33,629 nucleotides of DNA from Chara braunii. Its lineage: Eukaryota > Streptophyta > Charophyceae > Charales > Characeae. Below, piece after piece: positions 18,152-28,614 of this stretch. The translations under genes were made by a program, and so were the position numbers. The stretch covers positions 448,976-482,604 of the forward strand of contig BFEA01000143.1 of the NCBI GenBank assembly GCA_003427395.1, read 5' to 3'. The first letter of the stretch is position 1. Each line of letters begins with the position of its first letter. The notes beneath the pieces were generated by a model. The model saw only the letters and a program-made list of their open reading frames with translations, was not told the origin of the DNA and ran no database searches.

Positions 18152-20114
18152 CTATTGGCCCGACGTGTTTCCCGGAGCGGTGCCAGAACTGCTAGCCACA
18201 TTGCTACCAACGGGAGTAGAGGATCCCAACGCCTGCCCCATCGTAGGCGGGATCTTTTCGGTCACCTTCTTATTTCGACACTTGAACTGGTTATGGTCGT
18301 ATTGGCCACAACAAATGCAAGCCTGCCGTGTGTACCGATCTCTCCACACGTCCTCGTTGAAACCCGCTTTCTCCCATGGAGGAGCGTTGTGGTCAACTTG
18401 ACTCCTAGACCGGGACCCTCCTCGGCGTCTACCGGTCGCCTTACCTTTCTGTGCTATGACAGCGACTACTCCACCCCCTAAAGCCTCTACGCTGCCAACC
18501 TCTGAACCTATTCCTTCCTGGAAGTTGTCATCTAACTCGATGGTTGAACCATTGTTATCGACAAACATAATGCGACCCTTCGCCTTCCAGTTGGGAGGCA
18601 GTGACTTCTTCCTACCATCCATCGTGGGTGTCTGCCCATGCCCTATCTTTGCCTCAAGGTCTAGGGCCTTCTTGCTAAACGAGGGAAAGATGTGCATATT
18701 GATGTTGGCCTCACCTGCCAACTGGTTCCTGAGAGGCATGAGAAAGCATCTCAGGTAGGAGGTGAGTAATACCTGGGGGTCATAGCGCACCCCAGGGACA
18801 CAGATCAGACACTCTACAACGTTAGTGGCCTCTCTCACTGACTTGAACCGCCTCGTGTGCAGTGTCAGGATCGCGTCAGTAGCCGTTTGGGCTTCCTGAG
18901 GATCATGCCATCTGTGTTTCACCATCTTGAGAAAGTCCTCCAGTTTCTGGTGGGCTGCCCAAGCGAGGAAGTCACGACCGTATCCCTGCAGCTGCACTAA
19001 ACCACTCAACCATCATGCTGCACTCCCCTCTAAATAGGAGGCAGCCACAAGCACTTCCTCGTGTGGCAAGGTAAGTTTACACTTAACATACACCGACACT
19101 GCCCTCAGTGTCGAGGTCTTCGCCCCTCTTATCCCCTGTATAGGGTTTCGTAGCGGCGATGGCCGTCTTTGGTACCCACTGACTTTGTTCCGGTCCCTGC
19201 ATCACTCCGGACTGTGGACCCTATGGTGCAGGCTGCTGCACTGGCTGCTGGGGCTGTGTACCCTGCGGCTGTGTAGCCTGCGAGACAGCAGACTGCCCGC
19301 TTACGGCAACATGTGACGGAGGCTGGGTGAACACTGTCTGTACAGGAACCTGCAAACTAGGACATGCTGAGAACCCGCCTGTTAGAGGCATACCTAGGGA
19401 AACGGGCTGGACCGATGCTGGGGATGTATATGGGGATACCCCAGCCACCGGTGGGACAGAAGGAGGATGTACAACGGGCCAGGCACCGGGTCCGGACGGT
19501 GATGGTGCCGCCTGCACTCGACCGACTAACACAACCAGACTCTGCTGGATGTCGTGTAAGATCTCCATCTGGTGATCTTGCATCTCTACTACACTTAGAA
19601 AGACCGAGCGTATGGTCCTCACATCATCCTCCAACTCTGCAGGGTCCATCTCCTCTAACTCACCGACGTCCACTTGCCTCTGCTGCATCCTGACTCTTCT
19701 TCTAATCATTCTTTATTTTTCTGCCTTAATCTCTCCCAAAGCCTGCTGTAGCTGTGCCTCGCCATCAGCAGCTCGCTGTATGGCGACCTCCTCGGGAGTC
19801 ATCACTAACGGCTGGCTTGGCATTAAGCCAGTTGACTGACTCTGGGTCTGCGCAACCGTTGACCCTACAGATCCTGAACTGCTAGCCTGGGAACTCTGTT
19901 GCGCAGAGGTGGCCATGGCTGCTGAAGCTGCGACTTCACTTACAAACACCCTGCTGGCCTCTGCTGCTCTAGTTCTCCTCTGCTGCTGCTGCCTCTCCCT
20001 AAGCTGGCGGAACAGAAACCTATCACCCTCTGGTCCTAAGGCCAAGTGGGCAATCGGGCGTCTCGCCGATCGCAAGATCCAGTCGTCCGGTTGTGGAACC
20101 TCCCTGTCACTCAT
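18152..20114 (-). pseudogene. Gag with CCHC zinc knuckle (element 1), stop-interrupted
   Basis: Starts at ATG 20114 with MSDREVPQPDDWILRS. The frame is open to a TAA at 19713-19715, continues in the same frame (Gln/Pro/Val-rich linker) to a TAG at 19221-19223, then shifts near 19100 to a frame with SYLEGSAA, a TGA at 19010-19012, and the retrotransposon Gag core (LEDFLKMVKHRWHDPQEAQ). The zinc knuckle CICCGQYDHNQFKC (CX2CX4HX4C) lies at about 18319-18278. Residues before it are Gly/Arg-rich, as expected for nucleic-acid binding. Element 2 matches through all blocks, which confirms the assembly of pieces. Confidence 0.85.
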
Positions 20115-21364
20115 AAGCTACAGCACTATACACAACCTGCACTAGGACACTCTAGATGCCTACCTCAGTATAGTGCACATACCAACTAAAAATAAATAAA
20201 TAATTAATTGGTGGTTGTGTCAGAGACTATCCATTCGGGTTCAACAGGTAAGTCCAGATTCCTACAAATAAAACTATTTTTAGTTTGACTAGTTCTCGAA
20301 CAGAATGCACAACGAACAGAAAACAGTTCTAATATGCTGTCTGTCATATGTTAATGGCTGTACATCTAACTAATGAAAACATAAAAATAGAATCATTTGT
20401 GTGGATTGGGACAGTATGGAAATTTTCCCGAACTTATCACCTTAAATCTACCCCTCCCTCAGTTCCTCTTGAATGTCACTTGACGTCAGCGTCCCTGAGC
20501 CATCTAGAGAGCAGTGCGTGTCTAAAGGTGTGCAATCGACCCACCCCCGTGCCCCGAGTCCTGCTGAGCTGGCCAGCTCTAGCACATTGTTTATCCTCGC
20601 GTGCAGCGAGCCTTACACCGATTGGCTGATCAAGAGGCTATTTAAGGACCGCCCCCAAGTGTCCTCAGGAATTGTTTAACGTCGCAAACAAGACGATGAT
20701 CACAACCAATGGTTATAGACGCCCGGTACTCGTCTCCCACATAGGGCTGGCCTGCCCCTCAGAACCCATCTAACAGCGCAGCGAGCTGAACAAAGGACAA
20801 GCAGCAAGGCATGCGTGCTCTACTCCCGGTGGGTTGGCATGGTGATCGTGACCCAGTGCTTCGTCCAGGGCCCTTCAGAAAGCTCCGCCCATCTTCCCCC
20901 AGATGCTCCACGTGAACATTGCCGACTCTCAAGGTTGAGCGCACTCGACTTCTCACAACGAGAGGACTCTCAAGACGGAACACACATCCTCACGGTAAGA
21001 AGTGTCGAAGAGAGTAGATAAGGTTAAGAGCAACGTACCTCAAATAGCTGCCCCCAACCACAGAGATAATCTCACCAGATGACCTGACGCCGATTATGAT
21101 GACCAGTCATTGCTTCGGCACAGCCAGCATTACACGCCGTTCCACCTCAGCACCAATCGCACATCAGATAGTTCTCATCACACCGTCCAGAACCCACATT
21201 ACACCGCATAGCCTTCCTGGCGAACCCTCTCCACCTGGGTCGCCTACTGTTGCCTTCGCCCTCCTCACTACACACGTCCCACTGCACGATCGCTCACCGC
21301 ACACACCGCGTGCATGTACCGCATTAGGCACAAGACAAGCGCCAGATTAGCGCACCGTACCACA
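20115..21364 (-). other. Untranslated leader of element 1
   Basis: About 1.25 kb between primer site and gag start without a credible ORF. Several blocks are shared with the leader of element 2 (27333-28614), notably GTGGTTGGGGGCAGCTAT at 21061-21044 and CCAGGGCCCTTC near 20866-20877. Conserved long leaders of Ty3/gypsy elements may hold packaging or translation signals; that role is inferred. Confidence 0.65.
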
Positions 21365-21376
21365 ACTCCGATACCA
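21365..21376 (-). promoter_or_regulatory. Primer binding site (tRNA-iMet-like), element 1
   Basis: On the minus strand the 5' LTR ends CCTTGCA, then three bases, then TGGTATCGGAGT. Plant elements primed by initiator Met tRNA usually show TGGTATCAGAGC, so the match is good but with two differences. It fixes the orientation and the inner edge of the 5' LTR. Confidence 0.8.
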
Positions 21377-21379
21377 AAT

Positions 21380-22091
21380 TGCAAGGAAGATGAGCAATAG
21401 CGAACTTCAGCAATCAAACAGCATCATACACATAAGACCAGGTAGTCGTGACCTCGAACCAAGAGCAGAATTGCATCACGAGTTTCACCAAATAAGAGCA
21501 CACCAAAAGCTCATAATTGACAATGCTGGAATAGTCTCATCATCATCATCAACGAAGAACCAATGTTGATATCCCATCTGGCGCTCGGCGCCCAGACTGC
21601 AGGTGGCAGGTCCTATCCTGCCTACTCTACAATGCCGCTGATGACGTGAACAGCTCCCCGAAGTACGAGCAGATCTCGGCCAATGCCGCACGCTTCAAGC
21701 ACCAGGTATGTCTCTCGTATCACTCACAAACTCGTTCCCCAACTCACAGATGCCACGTGCACCCAAGGACCACCATGCACCCCATCTAGCATACAGCAGC
21801 GCAGCTCGGCTATGGCTGCCTGCTCCTTCCAGCTCGCCCGTGAGCGCGTGAGCCTGGCAGGCGATAGCGCAGCAGCGCTTGCGCACAAAGCAGTCAGTGC
21901 CCGAATGTCCAATGCGGAGGCAGGCCCTTTACTATATGGAAGTGGCCTGCCTGCTGCGGTGTTGGGCCTTTCCCAAGAAGCTTCCGGTAGGCCCCGGTAG
22001 GCTGAGTCCCAATCCAAACAAAACAGGCCCAGGGCCTACGGTGGTTACTTGTGCCCAACTGCCCTCGGCCTGTGTTTGGCCCACATCCCGT
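21380..22091 (-). repeat. 5' LTR of element 1, outer end missing
   Basis: Matches 13533-14241 with roughly 30 differences by eye. Similarity stops abruptly at 22091, where TTGTGAGGAATCCCGGGG begins; about 216 bp of the U3 side seen in the 3' LTR are absent. Either a later insertion or a deletion removed them. Confidence 0.88.
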
Positions 22092-22284
22092 TGTGAGGAA
22101 TCCCGGGGAGGGGCACCTGCTCGTCGCTGAAGCCAGGGACAGCGGCGTCTGTCACCCGCCGTGTACGCTTCAGAGGTCCTCAACAGCGATCAGGGATTGT
22201 GGGGAATGATTCGCCTGTTGTGTCCCCACTCAAGGGTCCTTAGAACCTTAGCATTCCCTTGTCCAAAACTTATCTCTTTTCTCG
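22092..22284. other. Unrecognised sequence at the broken 5' LTR edge
   Basis: Begins TGTGAGGAATCCCGGGGAGG, which could be the TG end of another LTR element inserted into the 5' LTR. No second end or coding sequence was recognised. Confidence 0.3.
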
Positions 22285-22560
22285 ATGATCAGCAAGGTTA
22301 ACACCAAAGCAAACATTGACCTACTCTCAGTCAACGACAAGAATGACAGCAAGTCAAGCGCGGCTCTATTCCCAGTGGACAGTGAAGGTAACACCGATTC
22401 GGACACTGTCCGATTTATAGTGTTCTGCGAAATTAACAGTTGCTGGTCTAATCATAGTCAACAGCGAGAACGGCAACAACTCAATCACAATTCTGTTAAC
22501 AGTGAACAGCAAAGGTAACACCAATCCAAAAGCTGCCCGATTTATCGTGTTCTAGAAGAT
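22285..22560. repeat. Tandem repeat block A, about 125-bp units
   Basis: AAGGTAACACCGATTCGGAC...CCCGATTTATNGTGTTCT recurs at about 22385 and 22511, with a partial unit at 22292. No coding content. Confidence 0.65.
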
Positions 22561-22715
22561 TGTCAGCAAACCGTACTGGGCTTGACTAAGTAAGGGCGAT
22601 TCGAGCAAGACTTTCTTCAGAATCGGGGGAGTACTTTTGAGAGCTCATCTCATCGAGCAGTCTTCCTCTCGTTGCGAACCGCTCTCTCGTTCTCAGATCT
22701 CTCTTCACTCAATTT

Positions 22716-22717
<2 letters not shown>

Positions 22718-22773
<56 letters not shown>
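22718..22773. repeat. (CT)n microsatellite
   Basis: About 28 uninterrupted CT units. It creates a spurious Ser-Leu repeat reading frame. Confidence 0.95.
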
Positions 22774-22776
<3 letters not shown>

Positions 22777-22849
22777 ATTTTTGTCTTTCCCTCGCTCAGT
22801 CTGTTTTCTCCCTCTCTCTCTCAATTTTTACCTTCTCTCTCGATATGAG

Positions 22850-23220
22850 CCCTTCCATAAAGCTGTTCATCCGTTTTACGGAGTGATTAGCCCGACAATC
22901 AGCAATAGACCCGTTAATCTTCTCACTCTTGGGCGAAGAGCTGTTCCGATAATCAGCGGCGAAACTGTTCACTCATTTATGGAAAAAGCAGATCTGTTGT
23001 TCGGCGACAAAGCTGGTCATACTTTCACAAAAAAAAACAAAGAAAAAACTGAACTGATAATCAGCGGTAAGATTGTTGACTTATTTACGGCAGTGGTCGA
23101 TCTGATTACCAGCAGGAATAGCTGTTCACCCTCTTATGGAGATGGCTGATCCGAATACCAGAGGTAGTAACTGTTCACCAGATCATGGAAATGGCAGATC
23201 CGATTACTGGGGGTAGGTTT
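22850..23220. repeat. Degenerate tandem repeat block B, about 50-60-bp units
   Basis: The pattern CTGTTCACNCNTTTATGGAG...GCNGATCCGATNANCAGCGG recurs in five to seven diverged units. Confidence 0.65.
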
Positions 23221-23429
23221 TGAGAGCGAGACCCTCAGGCTCTGATTCCCTCGGCCTCACTCAGTGCTTGCCCTNGCTGTCACTGACTCATAACGGATCT
23301 GAGTCACACTTACCTTTTTATCCGTAAATGAAATAGTCTTACTTATAAAGACGAGCTTCGATTTCTAGTCCTCCGCTCCTGTACTCTCATTTAGGAACCG
23401 AGTTTGACTGAGCACTTCAATGGAGGAGA

Positions 23430-23870
23430 CCGTTTCCAAAGGTAGTGGAGCTGCTCGATTGTTTCGCCAGCCAAAAGTGTCCTCTCGTGTCAACAGCGTG
23501 TATGCTTGACTGTCTCACGAAACCAGGTGTCCGTTCGTATCAACAGCGCGGGTGTTTGATCGTCTCATCAGCGAGACTGACCTTTTCCCCAGCTTCTGGA
23601 GTGCTTGATTATTAGACCAATGACATGAAAATATTTGCGCCCGCCTGCAGCAGTGATGCCTGATTGGCTGACANTCGGAAGCGNCGTTTCTCACTAGCGG
23701 NCGGGGCTGTTTGATTGGNTGATNGGCGTATGTGGCCGTTACAGCTAGCAGCGNAACTGTTTGNTTGGACTGATCAACGTATATGGCCGTTTNCGCTAAC
23801 AGCGGGNCTACGNTTGTTNGGCTGATCAGCATATGCGTCCGTCCCTNNTAACAGCGGAAATTTGCTTGCC
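23430..23870. repeat. Degenerate tandem repeat block C, about 57-bp units, with N calls
   Basis: The pattern TGTTTGATTGGCTGATCANC, then GTATATGGCCGTTNCNGCTA and ACAGCGG, recurs from about 23480, best seen at 23700-23870. Single N calls are scattered through it, which suggests collapsed or poorly resolved repeat copies in the assembly. Confidence 0.65.
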
Positions 23871-23999
23871 ATTCCCGCCATACNGGTTCGTCCCTACTCG
23901 NTCATCTCTTTTCCCAATCCTCTACGAAACTCCCTGGCAGCGGAATAGCTCTCCTCATCACAAAACTCTCATCACTCCCCNCCCGGCACGCCTGATATG

Positions 24000-24480
24000 T
24001 TCCCGTGGAGGAACGCGCTGTACANGCCTCTCTCCTCGAATTTCCCTCCTCGCTGCCGCCTGCNTGGCGCGACGAAACGTGCTGCATCCGTGGGCGGCNT
24101 ACACCAGGCACACCGTCCAGTCCCAGTCCAAAAGAATTCCTTTTGACCCCACCAACTCTCNANAGAGTGGGCTGTATACGTCGTGNACGCTCTGNAGGTG
24201 CTCTCTTCGTCTGATTCCCAGTCCGAACTANGTATGTCTGCGCTTTCCGTCCCCTCTCCACTTCATCATCAAGCTTCTCGAGTACNTTCCCGTAGANAAG
24301 CTCGGCACGTGCCGATTTGGGGGCGGTGAACACCTGGCGTGCCTCCCCCTTTCGCCCCACGATGTTCCTCTTCAAGTCAACTGAGTGTATGCGGTGCACA
24401 CCTGGCGCTCCGTTCCTCGTCTCTGAAACGGGCTGGGGTGTGGGCTGTGTACACCTCGCTCGCCGAATGATCCCCCCCCC
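24000..24480. repeat. Degenerate tandem repeat block D
   Basis: Words of the type GGGCNGTGTACACCTGGCGC recur near 24018, 24094, 24170, 24325, 24391 and 24440. The minus-strand open frame across this block has X residues and no domain, and is not a gene. Confidence 0.5.
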
Positions 24481-24839
24481 CTTTTTTCCATTGGTCCCGC
24501 AATATACAGACCGTCGTCCCGTCCGTAGGCCCAGCGGACCGAACGTGCTTGCAACGTCCTGACAGTACCAGAGCCCCCCATGAATGTCCACCAACAATGG
24601 CGCCAGTGGTACCCGCCTCAACAGCGTCAGCGGCAGGGTCTGCGGTACCGTAGGTGGGGTTAGCCGTATCAGTGAACCAGCTTCAGTAGAAACCATGGTC
24701 ATAACCTGGCGCCTTTGGTTATTCGTAGGTATCATATGATTTATGGTCATGACCAGACAACCGTCCGTAGCGGATCCCATAGCCGTATCAAAAGGGGTTC
24801 GAGTGAGCTCTTGTGTTGGGAGCAGTACCACCTGTGTCG

Positions 24840-25450
24840 TACTTGAAAGTTCAACAGGACCAGGAGAAAACCGGCCCAGTGCCAGCCTGAAATAATCGGG
24901 GAAACCCGGTTCAGTGCCAGCCTGAAATAATCATTTTGGCTGCAGCGAACTATACCTTCCCAACACCATGCCAACACCGCGTCTGAACTAAACTTCCGGA
25001 GTTACTGTAGTCATATCGATGCTTATCCTGCCCNATGCCAAGTGTCGTGCAACGCGACAAGGTAGTGATAGCATCGGACCCGTCCCGAACCAAGCTGTTG
25101 AGCCAAGTAACGTACCAGCTGCCGANNNANGCCACACCAATGCTGGTCCTGAAATTACCATCTGAAGTGCAGCAGCCTCAAACCGGACTGGAGTTCCGCA
25201 GCAGGAAACACCAACATCGAAACCACCCGTACCGTGCCAACGCTGAATCAAATCCGAAGCTGAGACAATCGTACCATGTCGACGCGGAGCCAATACCGAA
25301 CCTGTAACATGTCGGTGTCGACCCAAAACCGAACCTGAAAACGGCGCAGTGGCATGTACCATCCCGATGCTGAACCTGAAAATATCGATGTCGAGCCAAT
25401 ACCGAATCTGAAGTATGTCGAACACCATAGAATGGAACATCTCAGTAGTG
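24840..25450. repeat. Degenerate tandem repeat block E
   Basis: CCAGTGCCAGCCTGAAATAATC occurs twice near 24878 and 24913, give or take a base. Further right, CATGTCGANGCNGANCCAAT with CCGAACCTGAA recurs at intervals of about 45-55 bp up to about 25420. Confidence 0.6.
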
Positions 25451-25559
25451 ACACCGAACCTCTCCGAACCATGTGTCCGAACCGAAGCGGCAACAACACC
25501 GACGCAACGGAGTCGTGCGACATAATTGAAAAACATGGCGGTAGCACCACGCAGTCCAT

Positions 25560-26568
25560 CTATCCCGCTCTCATAACACACAGGTCGCGGCGAGGCAAGG
25601 AATCGGGGAAATCAGATAGGCCATGCGAGCAATCTCAATCATCGCTAAATAGTAAAAACCGTCAGAAAAAGAGTAATTAATTAATCCGAGGGCAATCCCG
25701 AATTGCAAATAAATGGACTAAAATTCTGCCAATCAATTAATAAACATGGTTTTTCTACCTTCTTATCATTTTCACTTATCTAATAACCCTAATAAAAGTT
25801 AGTAGGCCGCGGGGCCGACTCTCGCATTTGGGATGGTCCACATTAGGGTTTTTGCATCGCATAGCGTGAGACGTCCGATGTAAAATTCTGACGCGCGATG
25901 GGTTTCATCGCGAATCGTGAGACGTTCGATGTAAAATTCTGGCGCGCCTGACGCGGCGTGCCTGATGCGTCTGACGCGTTTGGCGTTTGTTTTTTTCTTG
26001 GGAGTCCGGTTTCGTTTCGTTTTTGCGCTCTCTTTTATGCTACGGGCCTCACTGCACTTCTCTTGAAATACGGACAGATACACCCCCCACTCTCCCGTTT
26101 GTAAATAGTTAAATTTAAAAGAAAAGAAAAGATAAGAGAAGAAAAGAAAAGAAATGGAAGGAAACTCTCGTACAAGAAACGTACGATAGAGCCTTCATCG
26201 TGCTTCACTCTGACCATATTTTTCCTCAAGTCCCTTGGGACTACTGGTCCTAGCATCGAAGCGGTAACGCGGTCGTACTGAAATGCAAAGAGACAAATAA
26301 TAGTAACGACGACGTATCGCACCGGGCCTAGAATCTCTGCATGGCACCATCCAGTGAATCGGATTCTTACTGGCCAATACACGGTGGTGCGTCCGCACCT
26401 TCTAGCAGCCTTATTTCCCTGTCACTACATACCTTACTACCCTTAATAACCCTTCCCAGAAGGGTGTTTTTTCACGGCGCTGCATCCATTGCAGGCCGGC
26501 CAAAACTACCCTCCCGGGATAATTGCATTTCCTCAATTCTTCACATAGGGTGAGGACGTTACAGCACG
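25560..26568. other. No gene seen; AT-rich segment, 51-bp duplication, purine tract
   Basis: AT-rich between 25660 and 25800. GTGAGACGTCCGATGTAAAA and GTGAGACGTTCGATGTAAAA occur 51 bp apart (25866 and 25917), followed by GACGCG-type short repeats. A GAAAA-rich purine tract lies at 26117-26162. No credible coding region. Confidence 0.5.
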
Positions 26569-27307
26569 TCAAACCCTCGCTGTTGGAGTTTTGCGCAATC
26601 CGTTGTATAGTATTCGCAATAGTGGCAAAATTCGATGTTCTGGGTCCATATGACGAAAAATCCTTATAGGTCTGAAAACGCAGTGGTTCGGCGCTCCATA
26701 TCGAGTCCGCATTTTTTTGAACTTATGTGCCGTCAGAATCGCCCGTTCTTCACAGACGATGATCCTGGTTTCCAGGAAATCCAAGATGTCGATCCCAGGA
26801 TCGGTGCGTTCCAAAACCAACCCCTTCCTCCCTTCCTTCCGGGTCACCCTTCCGGAATAGCGAGACGATCAGCAAATCATCGATGTAGCGTTTTCCCATA
26901 ACCAGCGCTCTCTCTGAGCCAAGGCTCTTCATAAACTGGTTTTCTGCGTACATACATAGCACACAGGCGAGCGGAGGGCTCGCTCGACCGAGCATGGGGA
27001 TGCCTTTCCTTTGCCGGAGTACTCTGTCAGAAACCAGAAAAAACGTATTTGCTAGCCGAAAATCAGTCAAGGAGATCAGGCTCGACAGGCGCACAGACTT
27101 CCAGCCGGCCTCTCCTTGTGACTTACGAAAATGAGCATCCTTTTTCCGGGTATTCAACCGGATCCATTTCACCGACCTTGCAGCAAAACAACCGATGATC
27201 CAAGATGCTGCTTTCCTGATTTCCTCATGCGGAAGTTGAGTAAGCATACCTGGTGTATGTTGGTGGTCAGCATGCAAGCTGGTTTTCTGTCTATTGATCT
27301 CGTTCAT
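26569..27307 (-). pseudogene. Reverse transcriptase remnant, unclassified
   Basis: The first frame (27307-26750) includes DFRLANTFFLVSDRVLRQRK, then GIPMLGRASPPLACVL and the catalytic box KRYIDDLLIV (YIDD at 26887-26876), which is intact. A frameshift near 26850 moves to a second frame (26847-26569) with ILDFLETRIIV and a further 80 codons, consistent with the RT thumb region. It is not of the Ty3/gypsy type found elsewhere in the window, and it differs from the plus-strand RT at 10560-11735. Clade unknown. It abuts, or slightly overlaps, the LTR end of element 2, so it was probably cut by that insertion. Confidence 0.6.
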
Positions 27308-27332
27308 ATTCCTTGCAATTTAGTATTGGAGC
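27301..27332 (+). promoter_or_regulatory. LTR end remnant and decayed primer binding site (element 2)
   Basis: CCTTGCA ends at 27317, as in element 1, followed by ATT and then TAGTATTGGAG at 27321-27331. Against element 1's TGGTATCGGAG it has two transitions (G to A and C to T). Sequence left of about 27301 does not clearly match the element 1 LTR. Confidence 0.6.
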
Positions 27333-28614
27333 GAGGATCGATATCGCCGTTACCGACGCTGGCGACTTTTTTCTACCCGGTGAGGATGCATTGGCGCTGG
27401 CTGGTTAGCGACTCCCGGGTAGAGGGGAGCGTCGCTGGAAGGCTGTGGTGACAACTTGGGAGCTGTGGGGACAGCGGGTGTATGTGGGATGATGAGAGCA
27501 TGCTGACGTGGCATTTTGGCTGAGGTGGCACTACATTGCATTGTGAGTGGTACCGAGGCTATGACCGGTCATCAAAATGCACATCGGCTCAATTGGTCAA
27601 AAATATGTGGTTGGGGGCAGCTATCTTCAGGTACATTGTTCCCTTACCTTATTTTCCCATCTCAATCTCTTTTTACCGTGAGGAAGTGAGTCCAACTTGA
27701 GTGTCCTCTTCTGGTTCAGGAGTGAGAGGTCTACCTTGAGAGTCAACATTTTTCCTGGTGGCGCATCTGTCAGGAGAGGGTGGTGCCTCTGAAGGGCCCT
27801 GGTCGAAGCACGGGTCACGGCCACCATGCCAACCCATGGGAGTAGAGCACACATGCTTTGCTGCTTAGTCCTTTAAGCACTTGCTGCGTTGTAGAGGGAA
27901 CGTGGACTGACCAGTCCTATGCGGGACGTCAAGCAGACCGTCTATAAAGTATTCTGGTTGTTATCGTCGTCATGTTTGCGGCGTTAAATAATTCTTGAGG
28001 ACTTCAGGGGCTATTCTTAAATTGCCTCTTGATTGGCCAGATCAGTCGGATGTAAGGCTCGTTGCACACGAGGATAAATAACGGGCCGTGTTGGTCATAA
28101 GCGGGTTCCTGGGCATAGGGGTAGGCCGTTGTGCACACGGCAGACACTGCTGCTTGATGATGCAAGTCGGGATCGTTGGATACAGGGGAGGGAAGATTTC
28201 AATTAGTGTTCACACATAAACACAACTACTTCCATTTCTGCATATTTTACATCTGCGCATTTGATTTATTTTTATTTTTTATTTTTTATTAGTTGAGGTG
28301 GACAGACTACTAACAGCCGACAAACAACATTAGATTAGAACTGTAGTAGTCTACCATTGCCAGTTCTGAGTGATGCTGCTGTAGGAGAACTGATCAAAGT
28401 AGGAATAGATCATTTGCTCAGTCTGTGTAAGTGTCGTTGACACCACTTGATCGGTAGCCTAGATGACTTGCCAAATAGTTATTTGTTTTTAATTGTTTTT
28501 CAACGGCCAAACACATGCTGTGGTAGGCCCATGTGAGGGCTCTAGTGCACATAGTGATCTTCTTGACTGACGAGTGGATCAGGTAGTGGGGAGGATAGAT
28601 CTGAAGGTAGAAGG
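27333..28614 (+). other. Untranslated leader of element 2
   Basis: About 1.3 kb, co-linear with the leader of element 1 read on its own strand. Shared blocks include GACCGGTCATCA, GTGGTTGGGGGCAGCTAT (27607-27624), CAGGGCCCTTCAGAGG in complement, and GGCTCGTTGCACACGAGGAT. No credible ORF. Confidence 0.65.

Larger units (their letters stand above)
13533..22091 (-). mobile_element. Ty3/gypsy chromodomain LTR retrotransposon (element 1)
   Basis: A minus-strand element with matching LTRs at 13533-14457 (3', complete) and 21380-22091 (5', outer end missing), a tRNA-iMet-like primer site, a long leader, gag with a CCHC knuckle, protease, RT, RNase H, integrase, a chromodomain-like C-terminus and a polypurine tract. 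The order protease-RT-RNase H-integrase places it in Ty3/gypsy, and the chromodomain places it among chromoviruses. The two LTR copies differ at roughly 30 of about 710 positions by eye. The 5-bp sequence TACAT at 13528-13532 is the expected left target duplication; its partner is lost with the truncated 5' LTR. All genes carry disabling lesions. Confidence 0.9.

Noticed and set aside
22637-23149. 170-codon ORF with Ser-Leu repeats
   Set aside because: Generated by the CT microsatellite and tandem block B.
23902-24831. 309-codon minus-strand ORF with unknown residues
   Set aside because: Crosses N-containing degenerate repeats and has no recognisable domain; openness reflects composition and N calls.
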